From positions 1 through 32,365 of the IMG/VR virus record IMGVR_UViG_3300024432_000042: a stretch of DNA of 32,365 bases; one strand, written 5' to 3'. Positions within the stretch are counted from its first letter, which is position 1. Each line of letters starts with the position of its first letter. The notes under the pieces were generated by a model, which did not search any database, had not been told where the DNA came from, and saw only the letters and a list, made by a program, of their open reading frames with translations. Shown here one piece after another: positions 23,403 through 29,701 of this stretch. The DNA is from a virus. The translations under genes were made by a program, and so were the position numbers.

Positions 23403-23890
23403 TGACCCCTGAATTATTAAAAGATTGGTTGTCAATGACTGTACCTCATCCGACTCAAGGTATCCACATATCTCTCGGCAACCTAAAAGAGCACCCTTAC
23501 TTTGAACCTTTGGTAAGGAGAATAGAAGATGCGTATGGGGTAGTGACTCGCTTGCGCGTACTCGTTATGGAACCGGGATGTGAAGCTCTAAAGCCTCATA
23601 CTCACAAAGCAGACTCAATAGTGTACTACCCGTATGACCATAGGATAGGAGTATCTTCTGGACAGGTTAGCAGAGCAGGGGTCAAAGCTGGTTCACACGT
23701 ACGAATCGCTTCTAAATTAGAGCACTATGTTGGAGCTAACATTACAGAGGAACCACGAATTAGTGTGGTGATGGAAATTAACGACCCTTACTTCACAATT
23801 AAGGACGGAGAGTGTGCCACTTGTAGGAAGTGGAGGGACAGGATGCCTGCGGCGATAAGAGATTACATGGATAAGAGGTGGCCCCTATGA
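23402..23890 (+). CDS. Putative 2OG-Fe(II) oxygenase/cupin-like protein
   Basis: A 162-residue protein starting at GTG 23402, one base overlapping the previous stop, with no clear ribosome site. It has double-stranded beta-helix features: PHTHKADSIVYYP (residues 65-77, with H66 and H68), a Gly-rich middle, and LEHYVGANITEEPRISVVMEI (106-126, with H108 and R119). The H.H...H...R arrangement resembles phage 2-oxoglutarate/Fe(II) oxygenases (PF13759-like), where the two His bind iron and the Arg binds 2-oxoglutarate, and also resembles simple cupins. A CxxC pair (138, 141) near the C-terminus is extra. Substrate is unknown. Its place between fibre and lysis genes gives little hint. Confidence 0.5.
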   Translation: MTPELLKDWLSMTVPHPTQGIHISLGNLKEHPYFEPLVRRIEDAYGVVTRLRVLVMEPGCEALKPHTHKADSIVYYPYDHRIGVSSGQVSRAGVKAGSHVRIASKLEHYVGANITEEPRISVVMEINDPYFTIKDGECATCRKWRDRMPAAIRDYMDKRWPL

Positions 23891-24231
23891 GCACAGCTAA
23901 AGAACAAGGAATTCGTATAGGTATCAATCAATTGATTACCTACGTTACTCTTATCCCTGTATTCTGGTTTATTCTACAGCCGCTGATCCTTAATTCAATG
24001 GCTGAGGATATAAAACAAATCGTAGCCGAAGAAGCAGAGCCAATCAACAATGCTTTCGTTGCTTTGCTACAGCGTGACATCAACGCTACAAGGAAAGAGA
24101 TTGCTGCGTTGAAATTCCGACAAAGGAATGATGAAGAGTGGGATGAGGAAGACGCGTTGTACTTGGCTGACTTAGAAATAGAGTTGGCTGCATTAGAAGA
24201 AGCGAAATTAGCATTGCAAGCGACGAGTTAA
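23887..24231 (+). CDS. Single-pass membrane protein with coiled coil (spanin-like or holin-like)
   Basis: A 114-residue protein. I choose ATG 23887, which overlaps the previous stop as ATGA, over the in-frame ATG at 23878. A hydrophobic segment at about residues 15-36 (LITYVTLIPVFWFILQPLIL) is followed by a charged helical stretch to the end (about 40-112), predicted to be coiled coil. One membrane helix followed by a soluble helical domain fits an inner-membrane spanin (Rz-like) topologically. No matching outer-membrane lipoprotein (with lipobox Cys) was found in the window, so this is only a possibility. Confidence 0.6.
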   Translation: MSTAKEQGIRIGINQLITYVTLIPVFWFILQPLILNSMAEDIKQIVAEEAEPINNAFVALLQRDINATRKEIAALKFRQRNDEEWDEEDALYLADLEIELAALEEAKLALQATS

Positions 24232-24232
24232 C

Positions 24233-24547
24233 ATGGTACAATTGAATAAGGTAGCACAGGCTGTGAACTCAGCCATTCATAATAAGGAGAAAGAAGTGTC
24301 TGAACCACAACCGCAACCAGATGGTCACCAAAAGATAGCTCTTGGTATTTTCCAAATCTTTAACGAAGGAGTGCCTGTATCCTCAGCTCAATCTGAACAG
24401 GTGTCAGAAATGAAGCTATGGCTCGCGGCCATTGCCAATGGTCAACTTAAGATTGTTGACACAGCAGTTGTCCCCCCGGCTGATCCTCCCCCGGCCGACC
24501 CACCAGCAGGAAGTAATGGCGATGGAGCTGAAACTCCTCAGGATTAG
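24233..24547 (+). CDS. Small Pro-rich protein with possible second start at 24296
   Basis: A 104-residue protein that I do not recognise. It has an N-terminal charged segment, a helical centre (about 34-78), and a C-terminus of repeated VPPADPPPADPPAG units. The ATG at 24233 has no convincing ribosome site. A GTG in frame at 24296 is preceded by AAGGAGAAAGAA, a strong site, and would give 83 residues. Both products may be made, or 24296 may be the real start. The gene overlaps the DUF5675 gene by 26 nt and lies in the lysis region. Confidence 0.55.
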   Translation: MVQLNKVAQAVNSAIHNKEKEVSEPQPQPDGHQKIALGIFQIFNEGVPVSSAQSEQVSEMKLWLAAIANGQLKIVDTAVVPPADPPPADPPAGSNGDGAETPQD

Positions 24548-24983
24548 TTCTGGCGATGAAGCAAGCCTCGGTATACTATTTGAAGTAATAGGTACTGATG
24601 ATCTTAGCTTCCGCTGCTACACGTTGGAAGATCAATTTAGTGTAGAAAAGATATCCGGGGAGACTCGTATTCCTGCGGGGCGATACCAAATCAAATTGCG
24701 TACCGAAGGTGGGATGATTAAGCGTTACAAGAAAAGATTCTCATGGCACAACGGGATGCTGTGGTTGCAAGACGTACCTAACTTCCAGTATATCTATATT
24801 CATGTTGGCAACAAAGACGACGATTCAGATGGTTGCATCCTTGTTGGTGACGGGCAGGTGTCAAATGTAGTTGAACGTGGGCAGGTCACTAGTAGTGTCG
24901 CCGCGTACAGGCGTCTGTATGAAATACTCCTCGCAGCTATAAGAGAGGAAGAAGTTTGGATAACGATAGAGGACGTAGCATGA
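24522..24983 (+). CDS. DUF5675 family protein, candidate lysis enzyme
   Basis: Starting at ATG 24522 (AGGAAG 8 nt upstream), the product is 153 residues and matches DUF5675 along its length: an SLGILFE strand (15-21), YTLED (33-37), GETRIPAGRY (46-55), NGMLWLQDVPNFQYIYIHVGN (77-97) and GCILVGD (104-110), then a Ser/Ala-Tyr helix. H94 and C105 with nearby Gly residues recall the His...Cys pattern of YkuD-type L,D-transpeptidases, so DUF5675 may act on peptidoglycan; that is a hypothesis. It lies between a membrane protein and holins, where an endolysin is expected and none of the classical types is visible. An upstream in-frame ATG at 24516 has poorer spacing. Confidence 0.75.
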   Translation: MELKLLRISSGDEASLGILFEVIGTDDLSFRCYTLEDQFSVEKISGETRIPAGRYQIKLRTEGGMIKRYKKRFSWHNGMLWLQDVPNFQYIYIHVGNKDDDSDGCILVGDGQVSNVVERGQVTSSVAAYRRLYEILLAAIREEEVWITIEDVA

Positions 24984-25372
24984 AACGATTACTGCAAGGC
25001 TTCATAGCATTTCTACTCTTTGGGTCTATCACATTTGCTCAATCAAACTATCCTCGTGATGTAACTCTGTGTTGGACTCACCCTACCCTGTACGAAGATG
25101 GTACAACCATTGAAGATGGTGACCTAAGAGGGACTTTCATACATGGGGAGCGCCAGAACCTCCTCGTAATTTTGGATGAAGAGGTTCCTATAACAGGAGT
25201 CCCGGGCAGTATGCAATGTCAAACATTTGTCGGGGCTATACCTCAGCCAGGAACATATACATTCACAGCTTTCGCTGTTACGGTGGACGACATAAGTTCG
25301 GATGCCAGCAATGCAGCGATCAAGAAGTACACGGGGAAGCCACTCCCCCCGGAAGGTCTGGGTGTTCAATAG
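24980..25372 (+). CDS. Secreted Fn3-like beta protein in the lysis region
   Basis: A 130-residue protein whose ATG overlaps the previous stop as ATGA; GAGG is upstream. The N-terminus (MKRLLQGFIAFLLFGSITFAQ) is a clear signal peptide with likely cleavage near residue 20-21 and no lipobox Cys. The mature part (about 22-130) is beta-rich, with RDVTLCWTHPTLYEDG and a closing PGTYTFTAFAVTVDDISSDASNAAI segment typical of fibronectin type III-like or other Ig-like folds, and two Cys (31 and 75) that could form a disulfide. It would be exported to the periplasm or beyond. Its role could be in lysis or cell-surface change. Confidence 0.6.
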   Translation: MKRLLQGFIAFLLFGSITFAQSNYPRDVTLCWTHPTLYEDGTTIEDGDLRGTFIHGERQNLLVILDEEVPITGVPGSMQCQTFVGAIPQPGTYTFTAFAVTVDDISSDASNAAIKKYTGKPLPPEGLGVQ

Positions 25373-25381
25373 GGGGATAAC

Positions 25382-25594
25382 ATGAACAAACCATCAAGTA
25401 CTATCACGGCTGCTGGAATTGCTGGATTTATAGCAGCGACTATTCTGCTTATCATTAAGATTGTTTGGCCTGAAATCCATGAGCAGATACCAGCAGATTA
25501 TCATGGCTACCTAGTCGTGGGAATCATGGTTACATTCGGCTACTTCAAGAAGGAGAATGTCCTTGGGAATTCTAAGCAATCTACTTGGGGGTGA
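25382..25594 (+). CDS. Two-helix holin-like protein
   Basis: A 70-residue membrane protein with ribosome site GGGGGAT before the ATG. Hydrophobic segments lie at about residues 7-29 (ITAAGIAGFIAATILLIIKIVW) and 41-53 (YHGYLVVGIMVTFGYF), joined by a short polar loop; the C-terminus is polar and positively charged. Size, two helices and position among lysis genes fit a class II holin. Holins form holes in the inner membrane to trigger lysis. It overlaps the next gene, also a holin-type protein, by 38 nt. Confidence 0.7.
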   Translation: MNKPSSTITAAGIAGFIAATILLIIKIVWPEIHEQIPADYHGYLVVGIMVTFGYFKKENVLGNSKQSTWG

Positions 25595-25964
25595 CACCGC
25601 AGTCGCAGGCGTCACTGCTGTCGGCAATGTGCTGGACAATTTGTTCACCAGTAAGGACGAAAAGCTGACGCATGAAGAAATCCGTATACGGCTCGCAATG
25701 CAGCCTGACATGGCGCAGACTGAAATCAATAAGATTGAAGCGCAAAGTCGTCACTGGTTCGCTGCAACGTGGAGGCCGTTTATCGGCTGGGTCTGTGGTG
25801 TCGGGGTACTCAACATGGTGTTGATTAATCCCTGGATACAATGGATTTCGGGGCAAATCGGACCGGAGCTTCCTCACCAAACCATCATGCAGTTAACTCT
25901 GGGCATGCTCGGACTTCTAGGTACGATGCGTACCGTTGAAAAGGTTAAGGGCAAAGCGAAGTAG
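25557..25964 (+). CDS. Holin of the 3-TM type (WRPFIGW motif)
   Basis: A 135-residue protein with the family signature WRPFIGWVC (72-80) that starts the first membrane helix of phage holins known as Holin_3TMs (DUF3154). Hydrophobic parts occur at about 76-92 and 110-123 with a polar amphipathic segment between them, and an N-terminal amphipathic region precedes the motif. AAGGAGA is immediately upstream of the ATG (spacing rather short); a TTG two codons later has better spacing and may be the true start. It probably works with the two-helix protein before it. It is the last rightward gene. Confidence 0.8.
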   Translation: MSLGILSNLLGGDTAVAGVTAVGNVLDNLFTSKDEKLTHEEIRIRLAMQPDMAQTEINKIEAQSRHWFAATWRPFIGWVCGVGVLNMVLINPWIQWISGQIGPELPHQTIMQLTLGMLGLLGTMRTVEKVKGKAK

Positions 25965-26054
25965 TGCGGTGGTGGCTGACTCCGGCCGCACCCAGAGCTA
26001 ACTAGTACCCATCGGCCACCTCGGGCGGACATTCTGAAACAGGTCTGTCTGAGT
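25965..26054. other. Gap between convergent operons, with a possible stem-loop
   Basis: No gene is seen. GGTGGCTGA (25971-25979) can pair with TCGGCCACC (26012-26020, one G-T pair) to form a 9-bp stem with a 32-nt loop. There is no T-run on either strand, so it is not a canonical terminator. It may stop polymerases in some other way. Confidence 0.35.
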
Positions 26055-26402
26055 TCAGGTTCTGTCCTGGTCTACATATTCTGGACCCGGCTCCCCACTA
26101 GCGTCTAACTTCAACGCTGCCATGTTCTCATCGGGGGCGTACCCGGCAGCAATATCTTCTTCCTGCTGCGTAACTTCAATATACTTTTCGCAGGCATGTT
26201 TAATCTTTTCAAGGTCGCTGAGGAGATGACGACCCTCCGGACCCTTCTTCCTGAATATCCACTTTGATATAATATACTGGAAGCAATTAAAACGGAAGGC
26301 CCAAGCAATATCCCAATGCTCAAGAAAATTATGGCAATGGGGACACCTAGCCTTCCCTTTGTAGTGGTCACCTGCAACCTGTCTTTCATTTGCGCTTACC
26401 AT
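26055..26402 (-). CDS. DUF3310 family protein
   Basis: A 115-residue protein from ATG 26402. VAGDHYKG (residues 9-16) is the DUF3310 start motif, followed by RCPHCHNFLEHWDIAW (19-34) and a long helix FRFNCFQYIISKWIFRKKGPEGRHLLSDLEKIKHACEKYIEV (about 36-77). This pattern of H-Y, F..KY..R and DL.K....E is the family core. DUF3310 proteins are small phage-encoded proteins associated with nucleotide metabolism operons and of unknown activity. Here the CxxC pair (C20, C23) in the middle is an extra feature. The C-terminus is acidic. The start overlaps the previous stop by 7 nt, so they are translated together. Confidence 0.7.
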   Translation of the reverse strand: MVSANERQVAGDHYKGKARCPHCHNFLEHWDIAWAFRFNCFQYIISKWIFRKKGPEGRHLLSDLEKIKHACEKYIEVTQQEEDIAAGYAPDENMAALKLDASGEPGPEYVDQDRT

Positions 26403-26545
26403 AACACGAACTTGGCTAGCTCTAATGCTACGAGCAACCAAATCCCCGTCCTTATGTGGTTCACGCCACGGTAAACATCGCCCAGGAACTCGCCCATTTC
26501 CATCTCATCCGTGTACCCTTTCACTGCTGTTTCCTTTTGGTTCAT
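26396..26545 (-). CDS. Small C-terminal-anchored membrane protein
   Basis: A 49-residue protein. The ATG at 26545 has ribosome site AAAAGGAA at good spacing, while an upstream in-frame ATG at 26587 lies in the promoter area. The N-terminal 33 residues are polar and acidic (DEMEMGEFLGDVYRGVNHIRTG), followed by a hydrophobic helix to the end (GIWLLVALELAKFVLW). It may be anchored to the inner membrane. I do not recognise the family. It overlaps the DUF3310 gene and could be an inhibitor or anchor; that is speculation. Confidence 0.5.
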   Translation of the reverse strand: MNQKETAVKGYTDEMEMGEFLGDVYRGVNHIRTGIWLLVALELAKFVLW

Positions 26546-26570
26546 TACAATATTCCTTTTAGCTAGTACA

Positions 26571-26576
26571 ATTATA
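26571..26576 (-). promoter_or_regulatory. Possible leftward -10 box before the small membrane protein
   Basis: TATAAT on the minus strand, in a fully palindromic ATTATATAAT (26571-26580), lies 26 nt before the ATG at 26545. No good -35 is seen. The same 12-nt sequence TTATATAATAGC occurs before the gene at 1090. A palindrome could serve both strands. Confidence 0.35.
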
Positions 26577-26601
26577 TAATAGCACAAGGACGTTTCCCGA
26601 C

Positions 26602-27570
26602 CTAATTCAATTTTTTCCTTTCAATCCTTCTTGTTTCCCAATCCCAGCAAGTACGATGCCAATCTGAAGCTACTATCTCTTCAATATAATCGTACCTGTT
26701 GTTTCGGTCTAGGTATGCCATCTTAATAGGCCACGCGACATGCTGTATCCATGGACAGCGGAAGGTATTTTCCCCATCAAGAAAGCGAACACAGTCTTCC
26801 ATAAATTCAACATGGGTGCATTGTTCAAGTAGAGGCATGTGGCCTCCAACCATATCCTTCCCCTTATACATGTCTACGTCCAGGGTTGTTTTGATAATAT
26901 CCTCGTACCGGGGGACACTGGTGTAGATATGGCAGTTGTTACTGAATACATGATACATCCCCAGTTTGAACCCGGCAGCGGAAGCTATGAGTTCTTGTAG
27001 CATAGTCATGTGTACTATATTCGCCCCCAGCATCCCCCAAATAAAATCATTTGACCTATTGCATACAGTCATATTTAAGCTATCGGTTTCGTCGACTCTA
27101 AAGTAAATGTGAGTATTACATGGTCGGTCACTGGTTCGTGCATTAGGTCCATCATATACGACATCCCACATGGACAAGACAGCTTGGCGACTGCCGGGAA
27201 TTTTGTGTAGCAAGTCAATGAGTTGGGGGATTTGGAATACCGGATTGGCCCATCGCCACCCGTATGCTCCACGGAGAATTCCATCATCAGCGTACTCCTT
27301 CATTTGTTTGTTAAATTTAGATATCCACTCAGCATCGTTGCTGCCCGCCATCATCCAAATAAATTCCATACAGTGGAAAAACGGGTTAACCCTTCTAACA
27401 GGGCAATTGAGTAGACGCTCCTCAGGAAATTGTATGGTTAGAAACGTCGGGGCGGGCATTACCATCGCTGGTCCGTTCCTGGTCTGCTCCATTAGAGCAC
27501 AAGTACGGAATAATTGTAGCCCTTCTACGTATGCTTGAGGCGCATTTCGCCCTGTGATCTCTATAATCAT
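26602..27570 (-). CDS. Thymidylate synthase family enzyme (possible dUMP hydroxymethylase)
   Basis: This 322-residue protein has the ThyA family core: RRVNPFFHCMEFIWMMAG (59-76), GAYGWRW (101-107), catalytic Cys151 in DRPCNTHIYFRV, phosphate-binding RSND (172-175), an N-I-V-H segment with Asn184, and the nucleotide-binding HIY (214-216). The enzyme adds a one-carbon unit at C5 of dUMP (methyl in thymidylate synthase, hydroxymethyl in phage hydroxymethylases) using methylene-tetrahydrofolate. The WGMLGAN arrangement is the form seen in phage homologs rather than in bacterial ThyA. Asn184 aligns with the Asn that selects dUMP, whereas dCMP hydroxymethylases usually have Asp there, so dUMP is the likely substrate. 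Adjacent genes for base elaboration favour hydroxymethylation, but plain thymidylate synthesis is not excluded. Confidence 0.85.
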   Translation of the reverse strand: MIIEITGRNAPQAYVEGLQLFRTCALMEQTRNGPAMVMPAPTFLTIQFPEERLLNCPVRRVNPFFHCMEFIWMMAGSNDAEWISKFNKQMKEYADDGILRGAYGWRWANPVFQIPQLIDLLHKIPGSRQAVLSMWDVVYDGPNARTSDRPCNTHIYFRVDETDSLNMTVCNRSNDFIWGMLGANIVHMTMLQELIASAAGFKLGMYHVFSNNCHIYTSVPRYEDIIKTTLDVDMYKGKDMVGGHMPLLEQCTHVEFMEDCVRFLDGENTFRCPWIQHVAWPIKMAYLDRNNRYDYIEEIVASDWHRTCWDWETRRIERKKLN

Positions 27571-27699
27571 GCGCGTAACCCTTTGTTTTATATAGCATTA
27601 TATTGTAAGCCCGTCTACTAGCAGAGTTTTTAGGCAATAGCTAGGCAAGGGCCACCCTTAGATTTAGCGTCGAGCGGCGTCTGGTAAAGCCATTTTAGC
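27571..27699 (-). promoter_or_regulatory. Intergenic region with leftward -10 box before the ThyA-family gene
   Basis: On the minus strand TATAAT occurs at 27602-27597, 27 nt before the ATG at 27570. A weak AAGGG lies about 10 nt before the ATG. No good -35 is seen. A short AAGGG/CCCTT inverted repeat (27647-27659) is also present. No gene fits in the gap. Confidence 0.35.
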
Positions 27700-28545
27700 T
27701 CAATAGGCCGCATAACCCCGCTTACTCCGGCCAGTGCCGGTCAGAACGCGACAATACTTATCAAATTCGCATAGGCAGTTTTGGAAGTCTTGCATACAGT
27801 CTTTCCAGTCTAGCATTTCCGCAGCATCCCGTATAGAATGCTCAAAGCTAGATTCTGTTACCTTGCGTTCCCAAAACCATGACAGCCCTCGAAGCGACCC
27901 TGGTCCCGGCGCACAGAATTCAAACCAGTCTGTAGAGGCTTGTAGGGGATGCCCCGTAGTATTCTTTAAATCTGCTACGATTTGGGCAGAAAGGAAGCTA
28001 CCTATCCCGTCAATACGTTTGAACCAATGCCAATAGTCTAAACAGTTAGGTTCACAAGATGCAGGGGTAATGTCTATTGCTTTTTGGAGTACCTCTACAC
28101 AGTAGTCCACTTTATCCATCTTGCGGCCATGCGTTGTAATGAGGTATGCCCCACTCCACACTTTGTCCCCAGCAGCCTGACGGTCTTTTAAGACCTGCCA
28201 TAGCTTCGTATGGGGGGAAGGTACTATGCTGAACTTTATTGCTTCAAGCGTTTCGGGCCAGTTAAAAAGACGCGCCGCGACAATAGCAACTTCATAGTAC
28301 TCTCCGAAGATATCCGGAGTATAGTTTTCCCTGATCCATCGCGTAACACGATCGTCTTCCCTGTGAACGTTGCAGAAATACGTCCACTGGAATACTTGAT
28401 CGTCGCTCCATGGTCGTGGATCACCATTTTCCTTTTTAGCACGGATGCTCTCCCGTTCAGATATCCAATAGGCCAGCAGCTCCGGCCTTGTATAAGCCTT
28501 TCCATTGACCTCTAAAATCGACTCGCTTGCCTCCCAACCATCCAT
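27700..28545 (-). CDS. Thymine hypermodification pyrophosphorylase-like protein (aGPT-PPlase family)
   Basis: The 281-residue protein resembles the helical family described as alpha-glutamyl/putrescinyl thymine pyrophosphorylases, related to the helical domain of 5-hmdU DNA kinases. Matching features are RESIRAKKENGDPRPWSDD (31-49), FCNVHREDDRVTRW (57-70), a helix-hairpin-helix-like segment FKRIDGIGSFLSAQIVADL (175-193) and GPGSLRGL (214-221). In phages such as SP10 and phiW-14, enzymes of this group replace an activated pyrophosphate on 5-hydroxymethyl-dU in DNA with an amino acid or polyamine. Ribosome site AAGGAG is 8 nt upstream. The gene overlaps the 3' end of the glycosyltransferase gene by 89 nt, so the two are tightly coupled. 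No separate DNA kinase is seen here. The assignment comes from motif memory, not from alignment. Confidence 0.65.
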   Translation of the reverse strand: MDGWEASESILEVNGKAYTRPELLAYWISERESIRAKKENGDPRPWSDDQVFQWTYFCNVHREDDRVTRWIRENYTPDIFGEYYEVAIVAARLFNWPETLEAIKFSIVPSPHTKLWQVLKDRQAAGDKVWSGAYLITTHGRKMDKVDYCVEVLQKAIDITPASCEPNCLDYWHWFKRIDGIGSFLSAQIVADLKNTTGHPLQASTDWFEFCAPGPGSLRGLSWFWERKVTESSFEHSIRDAAEMLDWKDCMQDFQNCLCEFDKYCRVLTGTGRSKRGYAAY

Positions 28546-29254
28546 CTTTTGACTCCTTCTCTACCGCTTTGATGTACGGGCCGAAGCGTTCTTCTAGCCA
28601 GTAACAGGCTTCAGCTTGCATTTCAGGTGTTCGGTATAGACTGCACCCTCCGGGCGCATTACAACTCCCCCAATCTTGGAAGTAGGTGGTCATAATCTTA
28701 TTGCCCTGTCCCCTCGCTAATAGGGTGGCATTGAGTACCACATCAGAAAGGATAGGATACTTAGCAAGATCAGGAATTGTACCAACCATTCTACGATTGA
28801 TTCCCTGGATACATATGACCTTGCCATTTTCATTAAATGGTGGCTTCTGTACATGACCCATTTGACGGGGGTGGACTCCCACCAGTGCTGTATCTTCAAG
28901 TAATACCTCCATATACCCCCAGAGCATTAGCAATCGCTCACACTCACTCCCCTTTATTGTTTCTAAGCCAATTCGGGTATTGTTGTCTTTAAGGACTTGG
29001 CGGCTGAACACAAGGTCATCATCTAATATGACACAGCATTCGTTACCGTCCTCCATCCCATCTTGGATAATCCATTCCATTTTCCTACTGTAATTATCTA
29101 CATGGGGCGGGACAGGAATGGTTGGGATTTTATCATGCTGCTCATGTTCTTCTTCCGGTACTACAAGGAAGCATTTATCCCGCCAGGAATAGGGTATGCT
29201 TTCGTAGGTTCTTTGTTCCCCTATGCGCCCTCGGGTCATTATGTATAAGTTCAT
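28457..29254 (-). CDS. GT-A type glycosyltransferase, probable DNA base modifier
   Basis: A 265-residue protein with a GT-A-like layout: MNLYIMTRGR start (residues 1-10), W-R-C-FLVVPEEEHEQH (24-40, a nucleotide-sugar-binding-like strand and helix), and ILDDDLVF (76-83) with the DxD metal-binding acids (78-80). A segment with SRKMEWIIQDGMEDGNECC precedes it. The R...VVP.EE...K..WI......ILDDD pattern resembles the TET-associated glycosyltransferases of phages, which attach sugars to hydroxymethylated bases. A substrate of 5-hydroxymethyl-dU made through the neighbouring ThyA-family gene is an inference. GGGGAAAG lies before the ATG at 29254. Alternative: a glycosyltransferase acting on host envelope, but the absence of membrane helices and the neighbours argue against it. 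Confidence 0.6.
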   Translation of the reverse strand: MNLYIMTRGRIGEQRTYESIPYSWRDKCFLVVPEEEHEQHDKIPTIPVPPHVDNYSRKMEWIIQDGMEDGNECCVILDDDLVFSRQVLKDNNTRIGLETIKGSECERLLMLWGYMEVLLEDTALVGVHPRQMGHVQKPPFNENGKVICIQGINRRMVGTIPDLAKYPILSDVVLNATLLARGQGNKIMTTYFQDWGSCNAPGGCSLYRTPEMQAEACYWLEERFGPYIKAVEKESKDGWLGGKRVDFRGQWKGLYKAGAAGLLDI

Positions 29255-29267
29255 AATCTTTCCCCAT

Positions 29268-29306
29268 AAACAAAACGAGCTCCGATCACAAGTGTAACCG
29301 GAGCTC
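29268..29306 (-). terminator. Rho-independent terminator of the leftward small RGAR-motif gene
   Basis: On the minus strand GAGCTCCG (29306-29299) pairs with CGGAGCTC (29284-29277) around a 14-nt loop and is followed by GTTTTGTTT. It lies 6 nt after the stop codon of the gene at 29313-29633. It separates this gene from the downstream modification genes. Confidence 0.85.
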
Positions 29307-29312
29307 TAGGGC

Positions 29313-29633
29313 TTACGCTTCAGCCGGAGCAGTCAGTGTGCAGGCTTCAACTTCAACAAAGAAGCGGAGCCAGCCACGAGGCTGCTCTTTCTCTTCGGCC
29401 TTTTCCGCAAGTTTCGCAAAGTGTTCAACGGTCTTGCCGTCAGACTTTTGCAGATACTCGTACCAGCGAGCACGAGCGCCACGGAACTTTTGTTCACCAT
29501 CGGTTAGAGCAATGGTGGCTCCTTTGGCGTACCCGTAGTCTTTCCTGGGGGCGCGGGGCTTCTTATCGCCGGAAGCTTCTTTTTTGTCAGCTTTGGCTTT
29601 TCCGGTCGGCGGCGTAACATTGGACTTGCCCAT
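29313..29633 (-). CDS. Small basic RGAR-motif protein, paralog of 1090-1350
   Basis: A 106-residue protein with ribosome site GAAGGAG before the ATG. The N-terminal 40 residues are Lys/Pro/Ala-rich and probably disordered. The core is RGARARW (51-57), GKTV (66-69), a charged helix (71-84) and GWLRFF (87-92), matching the same elements in the protein at 1090-1350. It is absent from the packed leftward operon in the sense that it has its own promoter-like and terminator signals. Basic disordered tails often bind nucleic acid. A DNA-binding or nucleoid-like role is plausible but not shown. Confidence 0.75.
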   Translation of the reverse strand: MGKSNVTPPTGKAKADKKEASGDKKPRAPRKDYGYAKGATIALTDGEQKFRGARARWYEYLQKSDGKTVEHFAKLAEKAEEKEQPRGWLRFFVEVEACTLTAPAEA

Positions 29634-29672
29634 CTTCGTTCTCCTTCTTTGGGGTTATATGGGTGCATTGTG

Positions 29673-29701
29673 AGTGTACCACAAAGAGCGTCTTCATGCA
29701 A
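29673..29701 (-). promoter_or_regulatory. Leftward promoter for the small RGAR-motif gene
   Basis: On the minus strand TTGCAT (29701-29696) and TACACT (29678-29673) have a 17-nt spacer; each matches the sigma70 consensus at four of six positions. The start would lie about 30 nt before the ATG at 29633. The promoter abuts the stop of the helicase gene. Confidence 0.5.

Noticed and set aside
25965-26054. tRNA or other structured RNA gene
   Set aside because: No cloverleaf can be drawn and there is no CCA end or conserved T-loop; only one simple stem-loop is visible.
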